A DNA stretch of 64,000 bases, taken from Symbiodinium natans. Lineage: Eukaryota; Sar; Dinophyceae; Suessiales; Symbiodiniaceae. Both the position numbers and the translations under genes were made by a program. Of the stretch, positions 42,893-53,789 are shown one piece after another (position 1 is the stretch's first letter; each line of letters begins with the position of its first letter). The notes beneath the pieces were generated by a model. The model was not told the origin of the DNA. It saw nothing but the letters and a program-made list of their open reading frames with translations, and did not search any database. The DNA lies in contig CAJNDS010001802.1 in NCBI GenBank assembly GCA_905221605.1, forward strand, positions 339,501-403,500, given 5' to 3'.

Positions 42893-44876
42893 GACATCAT
42901 TCCGCCTGAGACGATGCGCTCGGAGTATTTTCTACGATGGCGGCTCCAGGCGCTCGTGTGTGGCTGTGCGGAAGCCGTACTAGCTTGTGCTCCACCTCTG
43001 CTGCATGCTGCTGTTGCTGGTGGCTGACTTACGCCACTGGGAACCCTTCGGCACGCTCCTGTCCCAAGATCTGTGACATGTGACATGTCACGGACATGCA
43101 TTCCAAGGATTTTCAGGACCATGGTATTGGGTTGACCCTTCACGGGAGAACAAGACCAAAGCCCCCCAAATGCGAGGTGCAACAGGAGCGGCGGAGCCAC
43201 GTTGAGCGTATGGTCGCGTCGGATGCAGGACACGACGTGCTTGCTCCTGGGTCTGGACAAACGTGACGAAATCCGAAACCATCCTAAGCTCCTCAAACCC
43301 AGCCACCCCTAAACATCAACAAACAAGCAACAAAAGATAAAACTAAATAGAAATAGAAATATACATACAAATATAAACATGAAAATAAACATAAACATAA
43401 TTCATAGCACCAGAAACAGCACCAGAAATAGCACCAGACATATCACCAGAAATATCACCAGGAATAGCACCAGGAATCCCCCTCAATTTTTGGCATTTGC
43501 CGGGTGCTATATGTTGTGGGTCTGCTGGTGGGGACTGTTAGTATGGCCGGTCCGGTCCCAAAGCATGAACATGAGCATAAGCATAAACATAAACATAAGC
43601 AGAAGCATAAGCATAAGCATGAGCATAAACACATAAACACAAACATAAACACATAAACACATAAACACAGCAACACATAAACATAAACACAAACAAAAAC
43701 ATTTTCATAAACATAAACATAACCATAAACATAAACATAAACATAAGCATAAGCATAAGCATAAGCATAAGCATAAGCATAAGCATAAGCAGACGCATAA
43801 ACATGAACATAAACATAAACATAAACATAAACATAACCATAATCATAAATATAAATGCAAAAGCAGATATAAACAATATGAGAAATACACAACAAAATAA
43901 AGGAACGACAAATCCCTAAACCTGCCGAACCCTCGACTCGAACCCCACGGTGCAGACCGGCTTCGACGAAACCTGGGCTCGCTAAGCCGGCAAGCCTCAG
44001 CGAAGGAGGGGCGTTTTGGGAGGTTTGGGGTTTTTTTTGGGGGGGTTTTGGGTGGTTTTTGGGGGGGTTTTTTGGGGGGGGGGGGGGGTTGGGGGGTTGG
44101 GGCTTTTGGGGGGTTGCAGTGCTCCACGGCCCTCGCAGGTTTTCAGTTTTGAGGGTGTTTTTAGGTGTTTTTTTTGGGCTGGGTTTTATTTAGGGTTGGA
44201 GGGTTTGTAAGGCTTTTAGGTTTTTAGGCTTTTTGTTGTTCGAGCTCGTACGGTTTTAGGTCTTGTAGGGTTTCAGGTTTTAGAGTTCAGAAAGAAGGTT
44301 TCGAGGTTTAGTGTTTAGGCATTGCGTGTAGGGAGGGGTGCAGGTGCTTGATCACTTGATCACGCAAGCTTAGGAGCATGGCGATTGGAAGGCGCCTGGC
44401 AGGGTTGTGAGTTGAGAGAGTGTTGCCGTCCATTTTTTGCGCCTGTTTCTCACGGCCCTTTGGCGTCAGCACCGCCATATTGAGGTATTTCCCAAAAGTG
44501 GGGGCTGCCCCGTTTATACCCCAAATAGAATAGAAGCCCCTTAAAGGGACCCTCCAAAAAGGGTTCCCCTATTTTCGGAAACCACCATTTAGCAAGTGTG
44601 GGGGTTGATGCTCTAGGCTGCAGTGCTGTCTGAAGGAGCTCCTCTCGTCCTCGTGGGACGGGCCTGAGGTTGCGGCTTCATGTTCATTCGCAGGTCCATG
44701 ACTTTTAGTAAGCTTCGCCCAAAGTTCAAAAAGTGAGGCGAGCAGATGTTGGTCAGGGGTCTTGTGGAGCGCTGCTCGTAAATTAAGGCATTCATGTCTT
44801 GTTTTGCCAGGCACAGCTTTCCCGGCTCTCGGTGGTGGTTGACGAGCTGCTGAACAAGTTGGACGTGCCCGCCTGA
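42893..44876 (+). CDS. Unrecognised plus-strand gene, three candidate exons
   Basis: Exon 42893-42976 has an AG acceptor and a GTACTA donor and reads PPETMRSEYFLRWRLQALV. Exon 43956-44022 reads RLRRNLGSLSRQASAKEG and is followed at once by GTTTGGGG-rich intron sequence. Exon 44811-44876 follows a pyrimidine-rich AG and reads AQLSRLSVVVDELLNKLDVP, ending with a TGA at 44874-44876. All three look helical and charged. The phases of the first two do not join directly, so at least one exon is missing or they belong to different genes. A 560-nt CATAAA/CATAAG array sits in the intron between them. No function is proposed. Confidence 0.4.
43314..43885. repeat. Hexanucleotide ACATAA / GCATAA satellite
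   Basis: Runs of CATAAA, CATAAG and CACATAAA units over about 570 nt, preceded by a CACCAGAAATAG run at 43408-43475. The opposite strand is open as a long Tyr/Val/Met-rich frame, which is a repeat artefact. Confidence 0.93.
44495..44590 (+). mobile_element. Family B element, copy 5
   Basis: CCCCGTTTATACCCCAAATA at the left, AAGGGACCCTCC inside, TTCCCCTATTTTCGGAAACC at the right. More diverged than copies 1-4. Confidence 0.55.
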
Positions 44877-45332
44877 TCGTGATGGGGTTCGTCTATGAGG
44901 ATTGAAACTGCGAGCCCGAGTCTTGGATGAAGCCTGGCTTGAAGCCTGGCTACACTCGGCATATTCGACACACCCATGCCCCCTCCATGCATTGGTCTCT
45001 TGCTTCTCCTGAAGTTTGTGTTTTTGGCATGGCCCTCCTTAGAAAGTTGGGCCGGCCAACGACAGGTCTGCGTCTGGCCGGTTGCTGTTGTGGAATGGAT
45101 CTTGCTTGGTGTTTTGGTGACGATGCTGCTGCAATGATGATAAATTTCGCTCCAGCCAAGCTGAAGCAACTGTGAGGATTCGCAGACTTCCACATGAGAT
45201 TTCTGAGCGGCAGGGCCGTTGATGGTGCGGACTTGTCCGTCTTCCTGCATGTGGCAGCAGCTTTTGTAGCGTTTGAGGCATCGTGCGCGCCCGGGTCGCG
45301 TGTCACCGTGTACCGTTCCAGCTCCGCGGCAG

Positions 45333-45428
45333 ACTGTTGTGGTCGATGCTGTTGTTCTCGAGACCTTTACATCAAGCCCTGATTGGCCCAAAGCCTCGAA
45401 CAACACCAGCGGCAAGACTGGTTGGCAG
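45333..45428 (+). CDS. Unassigned candidate exon
   Basis: A 96-nt segment bounded by GGCAG and GTACGG reads TVVVDAVVLETFTSSPDWPK and ends NNTSGKTGWQ, with no stop. The clean borders favour a real exon, but no family is recognised. It is downstream of a stop at 44876, so it would start or belong to another gene. Confidence 0.35.
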
Positions 45429-46380
45429 GTACGGGGCGCCGCGCCGAATCTGGCCCGGGGCCCCTCTGAGAGGGAGTCGGCCGTTCTTCCGTTGGGTTAA
45501 GGGCACAGGAAGGGTCGGTTTTGGGTGTTGCAGATCGTCATGCCGAGCCCTGCTCGGGGCAAGGCGCGAGGCCCGAATTTCCCCTGAATCCTCCCGCCAT
45601 GCAGGCTGATCTTGCAGAGTGAACGGGAGAGGAGACTGTCGACATTGGGTAGTTCTAGGTTTTAAGGCCTTTGAACTATACACGCGCACACTCCTGCATT
45701 CCGAAGTCTGAATTCCGCAAGAACCGTTCAAGCCCCCAGCGCACACCTTCAAGTCCATCCAAGTCCCCCAAAATCCGAAACCCTGAGCCCTGAACCGTAA
45801 ACGCCCCCAAGGCCGCGGCAGCAGGCCGGCAGTCAGGTCTCCGCAATAGAGGCGCCATGGTGTTGAGCACGGATTAAGAGCTGGGCCTTGGGGGCTATTA
45901 CGGTTTAAAAGGTTTATAGGGTTTGGGGTGATAATTATAAGGCCTATAAGGGTTCATGGTGATCCGATGCCTGAGGCTTCGGGGCCCTTGGGATGACAGA
46001 ACTCGCGTCCCAAGCCGTAGGCTGCGACGACGTCCTGAACCAGGCCGGTTGGGGGACCTCGAGTTTGGCTTTGGTGTTCCTCAAGTGTTGGACCCGCCCA
46101 AACCCAAGCCTGAGCAGCGAAACCTTCGCCTGCCCAAATGCATGCTTGTCTGCCAGCTTGGCTCAAGGCTTCCTTGCACGGAACCATTGGAGCTGCCCAG
46201 GTGCAGGTACATGCGCCGCTGTCAAGCGCCGTAGGCCCTGTAGCGTTGGGCAGGTGCCTTTCGGGTAATCCCCTCTGTAGTCAAACTGTGGGTGCCTTAG
46301 AGATACCCTGTGGCCCCATGTCTTAAGTTGCTTTCCGTCTGCTAGAGACCCTAAGAAACCCTAAGCCATAAACCGAACAG
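45429..46380. other. No supported gene
   Basis: Contains short TTTAGGG- and CCCTAA-like runs near 45780-45960 and 46340-46375, the latter leading into the first exon of PPR gene 2. No other motif is seen. Confidence 0.5.
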
Positions 46381-49300
46381 ATCGGAAGACGACTGTAGGG
46401 AGAGCCTGAAGCTCCTGGCCGAGCTCCGCCTTGGAGCGAACCTTTGCGTCCAGGGAAGTTATCCCCCTTGAAAGCGGATGGGCAGCGAGCCCTCCCCGGA
46501 TGCTGAAGCCCATCGATGCCCTCTACTGTACGACGATCAAGGCTGCGGGCAAGAACTGGCAGCTGGCCCTTCTCCTGTGACTTGGCAGAGTCAGTGGGCG
46601 CAAGCCGAAAGGACAGCCTGTTTTACTGGCAGCAGGCCTTTGGCTCAGAAGCCTCGGCTTCCCCCCCCGTTACCTCTTACGCTGGCTCCTTAGTCCTTCG
46701 TACCCCAACTCATGGTCCGGACCTTTTCGAGGGAAGGAGCCCAAGAAGCCCAAGGAGCCCGACAAACCCATTCAGAGAGCTACCCTTTTTAAGGTTCAGG
46801 GTTTTTGAGGGCTTTAGGCGTTTTAAAGGTGTTAAAGGTCTCAAGGGTTTTAGGGGTTTAGGGCAGTTGAGGGTTTACAGGGCTTGATTCAGAGAACCCT
46901 TGAGGTTCCTGGAGGTGGGAGAGCGCCAGCTGCCGTACGATGTGCTGTCCTTCGGGGCCGCCGTCAAGGCCTCTCAGAAAAAAGATATCAGCGGCCGAAA
47001 AAGGGTTTTAGGATCGGGCTCTGGCCCTTGTAAACCCGCAAGCCTATCGGGCTCTAGGATCTTAGGATCTTCGGGTTTTTTGGGGAGGTTTGCGCCTCTG
47101 CCGGGCGTTGGCAGCTGGCGCTGTGGCTTCTGTGACTTGGCGCAGAAGGGCAGTGATGTAGTGGCTTAGGGCAGGTAGGCCTTTATTCTGTTTCCGGATG
47201 TGGGTTTCTAGCCAGCAATTGAGAGCTCCCAGCGGAAGGATCTTAGAAAGGCATGCTTGCCTAAGCCGATGTCGTGGATGTTCAGGACGCAGATGACAGA
47301 AGAGCAGCTCCGAGGAAATGCCATCGTGTGCCTCAGCTTTGCACCTTTTCAGGGCTTAGCCGAGACCCGCAACCCTAACGTCGGGGTGATGCATGTCAGG
47401 GGCATCTAGAGAACATGTCTGCCCCGGGTTCGAGAGGGAGTCAGAAGCACAAGTGTGCTTTTAGAGCCGGTTGGCTTCCCGAAGCACTACTGGAATCCTT
47501 GTCCACAGCTGCTCAGAGGTGCAGCGCAGCCATCACAGCCTGCACTCGAGGCCGGGGGGGTCCCTGGCCACCGGCTTCTTACCATCACACCTCGGAAGCC
47601 AGGCGAACACTGGCCGGATGCTGTGGCTCTCTTCGAGGGGATGAAGAGCCAGCAGGCGGCCCCTGCTCCTGTGCGATCGCAATGCCTCTGTCGTCATCTG
47701 CTGGATTCTCAAATTCTCCGACTTCCTCGCGTTTTGCCTTCCTGTCCATTTCTTACTTCTTGCCTCTGCCATGGCGCAGGTACAGAGCGACATCGTTGCT
47801 TGCAATGCGGCCATGGCGGCTTTCGGGTGCCTTCGACAGGAGTAAGGGAACGGTGGAGCGTATGGAGTTTTTGCAGCGTTCTGAATATGCAGTAGGGTTC
47901 ATATCAAAGTTTTGTTGAATGTACAAAGGTCTCTTGGACGGTGCACGTATGTGTTTTCTGAGGATACTGAGTAAGAGCAACCCTACTTCAATTGAGGGTG
48001 TTCAGGTTTTAAACCCTAAACCCTAACACCTAAACCCTAAGCCCTAAGCCCTAAGCCCTATAAACCCTAAGACCAGGGCTGGTGGCTGCTGGCTGCACTC
48101 CTTACAAATGCTGTCTGGGGCGGCGAGCAGCCACAGCTTCGGGACCGCTATCAGCGCCCCGGTTGATCTGATTGCAGGGGTACTTAGCTTCTTCTTCTTC
48201 TTCTTATTATTTTTTGTTTATGGTTATTATTATTATTATTATAGCTTTCGCCCTGGCCCAGGCGCCTGCCAAGGTGCCACGCAGTGGGAGGCTGCACTGC
48301 ATCTGCTCCCTTCGGCTGAGACGCGAAGTGAGCCGACGCTCGGAGCCAGATCTTCGCGCAAGAGATGCCTTCAAGCAATTGACAGGTTTAGGGTTTAGGG
48401 TTTAGGGCTTAGGGTTTACTCCGATGTCCCTTACGAGACGCAAGGATCTGCCGTCCCGTTGCAGTGCTGGTAGCGTGCTTGCGTTCGATTTTCTTAACCA
48501 GGCAGCAAGACAGCCCAGGCCCCGAGCAAACGTACAAGAAACGCCATAGGAATTTCTCTTTGCGGCTACTGAAATTGCCTTTCCAGGAATGCCTTCATGT
48601 ACAGCGCGGCCATCAGCTCCTGCGCGAAAGGCACGGCCTGGCAACTGGCGATTTGGTTGCCGCCAGGTCGCAGGTCTCGGGGTTCGGTTGGGTTCGGTTG
48701 CAGAAAACTTTACAGCGCCCTAGATCGTCAGAGTGGTTTAGGCAAAAGGAAACGGAAGAGTGCGAGCTGCATCGGCATTCCGCCGCCAAGGGTTTGGTGA
48801 GTTGTTCAGAAAGCCAGAAGTGTTCAAATCACGTTTTTCCCAGTATGGCCAGGCTGTAGGCAAGGTCTTGGTACATGTTTAGTCCGACACACGTAATTAG
48901 GGCGGAGCCCCAAACCCTTCCAGCAAACCTACAGGCTGTCAGAGATGCAGCTTTCGAGGCCAGATGCATGTGTTGTTAGGGCTTCCCACAAGAGGCCCCA
49001 AGCCCCTAACCCTGGCGTGCAGCAGCTTTCAAGGGGGCGACGTGAGCGGAGGAAAGCCCCACGACCTGAGACCCAAAGCCCTATGACCTGGGCCCCAGAG
49101 CCCCAAACAGTCAACTCGGTTCAGCTGCAGAAGTGTGCTCGGGGAGTGCCTCCTAAAACCTACAATCCATGCCGGTAGTTTGGGGAAGGAGTTTGGGGTG
49201 GGGGCGGGTCAACCCGAGCCTCGCAGGCTGAAGAGCAGCCTCGTAGCGCACAATGCGGCCCTTGCTGCATGTGTCCCGACTTCCGAGCAGCTGCTGTGTT

Positions 49301-51675
49301 TGGGAGTGCTGGATTTAGGTTCTAGGCAAGGTAGGATCCCAACAGAACAAAGGGAGCAAGCAAAAGCCTCAAGGTGAGCATGACGGCCAATGGCAGCGTG
49401 CTCTGTTTTTCCTGGATGCCATCCAACATGAGCAGCTGCGGAGCAACATCATTACCCATTCCTCCGCCATCAACGCGTGTGCCAAATGTGGGCAGTGGCA
49501 AGAGGCCCTGCGCTTGTTTGCAGACCTGCCACGGCTCCGAATTTCTTCGAACATCGTGGCCTATGGTGCGGTCTCTTGGCTGTCCAAGCAGCTCGTGTAA
49601 TCGGGAAGTCCTTAGCACGCAACTGCGATTTAGGATAGTTCGAGGCTTACAGCTCCCAACACTCAAAACTAAGACCCCCAGACCTTGAAACCCTAGGAAG
49701 TTTCAGGTTGTGGCAGCCTGCTCCGAAGTCTCCGAGTGGAAGCAAGCACTGGCCATGCTCGGGCAGCTGGAGACACAGGCCCTGCGGATGAATTCGGTCG
49801 TGTGCAACGTGGCTCGGAGCATTTAGGTTCCAAAACCTAAAAACCCCCGATCCCTCAACAACCTTCAACAACAACCCTACACTGTTTTATACAAACCTGA
49901 CCCAGGCGGCTATCAGTGCATGTGAAAGAGCTGGGAGGTGGCAAGAGGCCATCAGCCTGTTCGAGGCTATGGAAGCAAGGCTCGCAACACCCTTGATGTT
50001 TCCAGGGTTGCAGGAGTTGGGCTTGGCAGTTCCTTTTGGCAAACTCCGCCCGCCGATGCTCTGGGCGCGAGGTACTCCCTTTGAGACGCCCGTAAACACA
50101 GCCTAATCTTGAAGCCTCCCAGCCTTCAGCCCACTCCTCGGCATCGGAGAGGCGTCTGGCGCCAGATCGGTTTAGCGGCAGCAGCGTTGCAGCCGCCTTG
50201 GTGGCGTCGGGGAAAGGGCGCGACCCTGAGAGACTCATGACGGTGCTGGTGGGGAGCATTGGAATGTTGAGCTAGGTTTGCCCATGTCATGATCTGTGGC
50301 CAGATGCTACAGCGCTACAGCTTGTTGCAGGTTCAGGGTTTTAGGGTTCAGAGTTCGGGGCTCGAGCAGAATTGGGTGCCAGCGGCCAGATGCACAGAGC
50401 ATTCCATGATATTCCATGCAAGTTCAGAATGCAGGGTGCACGATCGTTTCTGAAGCCCGAGTTTTCAACAACCGACTCAAGAGCCCCAACGATGTATACC
50501 TCGAAGGATGAAGAGTTTGGCAGTTAAGCACGAAGCTTTTACCAAAAGAAACAGTCCACCAACTCCAAGCCTCAGAACAACGAGGCCCAATGCCTTGTCG
50601 GCTCAGATTTCGTGCAAACTCCCTGCTCAGCAAGGCTGGAGACGCATCACTTGCTTTCCCAGTTGGAGGAGCGCGCCGTGCAAAACGAGGCGATGGAGAG
50701 CAGGGTCCATGCACATGGGTCTGTAGTTCTGAGTAGGATGATGAGTAAACCGAGCAAACGACGCTCCCCAGTGTTCATCACCAAGTATGGGGCGGGCGGC
50801 GCCTCAGCCCTCAACCCTCAAGAAGGCTGGACCAGGCAATTTCCCGATCAACTTAGCATTGAGGAGACGCTATGACCAAGTTCCAAACAACGTGCTCTCC
50901 TATTCTCCGGAGTCCTCTGCAACCTGAGCTGCGCAAACGCTCACTGACGCACAGTTCTGCGTCTCAGCAGATTTTGGGCTCTCTCATGCGTGAGGTGATC
51001 ACCTACAGCGGGCTGGTCAACGCCTGCTCGAAACGACAGGACCTCTTTTGAGCACACTCAGTAGATGCAGTGTGGTTCGGCAGGATCCACGGGCGGGTTT
51101 GTGTGATGTTGGTCATTTTAACGCTACGCGACCCGCCTCGGCCTGGCCCAGCCAGCGCTGCACCTGTGCCAGCGTCATTCCTGGTGGGGGGGGGGGGTGG
51201 GGGGGGGGGGGGGGGGGGTGGGGGGGGGGTGGGGGGTTGGCCAGGAGGCAGTACGCAAGTGGTCCGGTGGACGGCCCAAGGCCTCGGCGGATTACTCGAG
51301 ATCCGCGTGTGGTGGTCTGGCAAGTGCTGTTCTGCCCCATCTGGCCATATGGAGGAGTGGCAGTCGGCATTGTCGTGGCTGCTTTTGGTGGGCAGCAAAG
51401 GCTTCTGCTTCAATACCATTGCAGCCTGGACCTTACCCAGACCCTGAGACGTGCCAGACAGAATCTGCTCCGACTCTGGGTCAGAGAGGCTTCGCTTCAT
51501 GCTGGAACGTGCCGGAGCCAGTTCAATGGGGTAGGAAGCAGCTAGCTAGCAAAGAAGCTTCATGCAGATGCCCTCCATCTATGAATGTATGCTGTTTTTC
51601 GAGGTCAATGCCGCCATCTCCGCTTGTTGCAGCCTTCGCTGGGAGTGGCCGGGCTGCGAGGTCTCTGACTTGTAG
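46381..51675 (+). CDS. Pentatricopeptide-repeat (PPR) protein 2
   Basis: A long series of small exons, each coding part of a ~35-residue PPR: about 46381-46450 (ESLKLLAELRLGAN), 46505-46575 (TTIKAAGKNWQLALLL), 46899-46978 (YDVLSFGAAVKASQ), 47092-47150 (CASAGRWQLALWLL), 47510-47560 and 47590-47665 (WPDAVALFEGMKSQ), 47779-47827 (VQSDIVACNAAMAAFG), 48108-48180, 48270-48384 (QWEAALHLL), 48585-48665 (MYSAAISSCAKGTAWQLA), 49225-49290 (SLVAHNAALAACV), 49382-49600 (SSAINACAKCGQWQEALRLF), 49709-49827 (WKQALAMLGQLE), 49904-49990 (AAISACERAGRWQEAISLF), 50965-51048 (EVITYSGLVNACSK), 51343-51420 (EEWQSALSWLL) and 51600-51675 (VNAAISACCSLRWEW, stop 51673-51675). The encoded protein would bind organellar RNA. 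Repeats lack a catalytic tail. Several exons end in stops in their own frame, so each must be spliced. The start is unknown, and two adjacent PPR genes cannot be excluded. Confidence 0.78.
48185..48243. repeat. CTT / ATT microsatellite
   Basis: (CTT)n then (ATT)n in a PPR gene 2 intron; pyrimidine-rich and close to an exon, so it may serve as a polypyrimidine tract. Confidence 0.88.
48384..48418 (+). repeat. TTTAGGG run after a PPR gene 2 exon
   Basis: GACAG|GTTTAGGGTTTAGGG: the array starts at the donor itself, so the first telomere-like unit supplies the GT. Confidence 0.85.
51114..51292 (+). mobile_element. Family A module with G-tract, copy 3
   Basis: ATTTTAACGCTACGCGACCC plus GCCTCGGCCTGGCCCAG, then a G tract at 51185-51238, then GGCCCAAGGCCTCGGCGGA. 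In an intron of PPR gene 2. Confidence 0.75.
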
Positions 51676-51924
51676 CATCCAAGGAAGGGCATGGAGTCAC
51701 GTGGGCAGACCATGAATTTGGTTTCCTCTCCCAGGTGGGCGCTGCTACTCCTCACCGAGGCTGCTTGCACGAAGGCCTCGAGCCGCAGCTGCACATCCGT
51801 TCATGATCAGCGATCACCACGAGAGTGCAATGTGTGTTGCTGGTTGCGTGGTATCGCGTGGTCGTGCACTGTCGTGCACTGCAGCCATTTGGTGTCAGCA
51901 GCTAGGAGTACAGCTGAAAGCCGT

Positions 51925-51950
51925 CTTTTGCACAGAGCCGCTTGGTCGAA
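51925..51950 (+). promoter_or_regulatory. Candidate spliced-leader acceptor of por
   Basis: CGTCTTTTGCACAG, ending at 51935, is a pyrimidine-rich AG 15 nt before the start ATG. Inferred from position. Confidence 0.3.
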
Positions 51951-53789
51951 ATGCTCGCCCCAGCATTCTCCTTTGCGGCCTCGACTCCAGTCGCTCGAAG
52001 CCTGCAAGCGCAGAGCTTGGCGGAACCCGCAAAGCAATCTGCGCCTGGCAGCGCCCAACAGCCTGGAGCAACCCCGTCTTTCCTGGCGATGGCTGGGATC
52101 GCCGGCTTGGCAGGCCTGGCCCAGCGCACGAAGGCCACCAAGGCCACCAAGGCCAAGTTGACGGCTCGCAGATTCTCCTTTCAGATGCCCCAGATGCCCT
52201 TCATGCCACCACCGGACAAGAAGACCGTGATCATTACCGGAGCCTCGTCTGGCCTTGGCCTGGCTGCAGCTAAGGAGCTGGCAGCAACGGGGGAGTGGTA
52301 TGTCATCATGGCCTGCCGGGACTTCCAGAAGGCCGAGAAGGCAGCCAAGGAAGCGGGCATGTTTGCAGATTCCTATGAGGTGCTCCACTGCGACCTGGCC
52401 TCCAACCGCAGCGTTCGTCACTTTGTGGAGGGATTCCACGCTTTGAACAGGCCCCTGGATGCACTTGTGTGCAATGCGGCCGTGTACTTCCCCAATGCGC
52501 ACAAGCCGGGAATCTTCCTCCCGGGCCTTTTCGCAGGAGAGGGCCCTCGATATTCTGCCGATGGCCATGAGCTCAGCTTCGCGGCGAACTACCTCGGACA
52601 CTTTCTGCTGTGCAACCTGCTTCTCGAAGACCTGAAGCGCAGCACGGTCAAGCCCGCACGGTGCGTTATCCTGGGCACAGTCACAGCGACCGTGAATGGC
52701 GCGGAGTTGGGAGGAATGATCCCTCCGCTCGCGCATGTTGGGAACTTCGAGGGGCTGGAAAAGGGCATGAAGGCACCCGTGTCCATGCTTGATGCGCATG
52801 AGTTCAATGGTGCCAAAGCCTACAAGGACAGCAAGGTCTGTGATGTGATGCTCATGAAGGAGTTGCACCGCCGGTATCATGACCAGACGGGCATCGTCTT
52901 TACCTCCCTCTACCCAGGATGCATCGCAGAGACTGGGCTCTTCAGGGAGCACTACCCACTGTTCCAGCATCTCTTCCCGGCCTTCCACAAGTCCGTCACC
53001 CGCGCCTACGTCAGCCAAGAGGAGGCAGGCAAGCGCCTGGCAGCATGTGCTCCCTGCATATGAAATGTTATGTTGTTTTCTATTTTTCTATATTGTATTC
53101 CTGTGTAGGGCTTTGGTTCCCTAGTGTGTGGGGGGTCACACGTTGCTTCTTTGGGGTCTTCAAGCAAGCAGAGGCTTACCCCAGACCTCACACACCACCA
53201 AACCCCTAAGGTGGGGTTAGGGGAGTTCTTCGGATTTTGTTTTGTGCTTTGGGGTTTGGTGTTGTGTTGGGAGGTGCTTTGGTTTTGGAATTCTATTTGG
53301 AATTTCGGCGTGGGATTTGGGAGGTGCTTTGTGTTTTTTTTGGATCGTGTCATGGAGCATGGGGTTAGCTTGTCGGGTGTGCTTTGTGCATTGTGGGTTT
53401 GGAAGGGTTGATTTAGCAGGCGGGTTGAGAAATGGGGTGAAAGCGTACGGGTGGGGGTGGGGTCGGGAAATGAGTGTGCGGTCTGGGGCCAGCCACTGCT
53501 TTCGCCCTTAAGTGGAGAGAGCGGACCGCGTGCTGAGAGAGTTCACACCGAGGTTGCGGATGAGCGGTATGCGACCTCCGGCTCCTACTACAGCTGGGGA
53601 GGTGAGGCAGGAACGGGAGGAAGTGGAGGCAAGGATGCGGTGGAGAACAAGGACAAAGAGCTGGACTGGTTCATGAACTATGGCAGCTTCCGCACACTTT
53701 CCGTCGACGAGATCGGGGGAGAGGCTGCTGATGACGCCCGATGCCAGAAGTTGTGGGATCTCAGTGAGAGGCTTGTGCAGACCAGATAG
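51951..53789 (+). CDS. por: Light-dependent protochlorophyllide oxidoreductase
   Basis: Reduces protochlorophyllide to chlorophyllide with NADPH and light (EC 1.3.1.33) in the plastid. Exon 1 (51951-53042) starts at an ATG; a TTG three codons earlier is not preferred. Counting from the ATG: an Ala/Ser/Lys-rich targeting region about residues 1-90 with a hydrophobic stretch near 43-57; the NADPH motif TGASSGLG at 96-103; NAAVY at 175-179; the catalytic pair in YKDSK (Tyr291, Lys295); and [12 protein letters not shown] at 321-332. A GC donor after KRLA joins an acceptor at 53552. Exon 2 (53553-53789) codes [17 protein letters not shown] and ends [15 protein letters not shown] with a TAG. The total is about 442 residues. 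The C-terminal part is longer than in plant POR because of an acidic Gly-rich insert between the SYYSW and LWDLSE blocks. PPR gene 2 ends 276 nt upstream. All family motifs are intact, so it should be active. Confidence 0.93.

Noticed and set aside
43408-43475. CRISPR-like short direct repeats
   Set aside because: The ACCAGAAATAGC units are contiguous with no unique spacers, and the DNA is eukaryotic.
43455-43895. Minus-strand Tyr/Val/Met-rich frames of 110-146 codons
   Set aside because: Direct translation of the CATAAA/CATAAG satellite.
51807-53018. 403-codon minus-strand frame opposite por
   Set aside because: The plus strand holds every POR motif in one frame. The minus frame is an antisense shadow from GC-rich codons.
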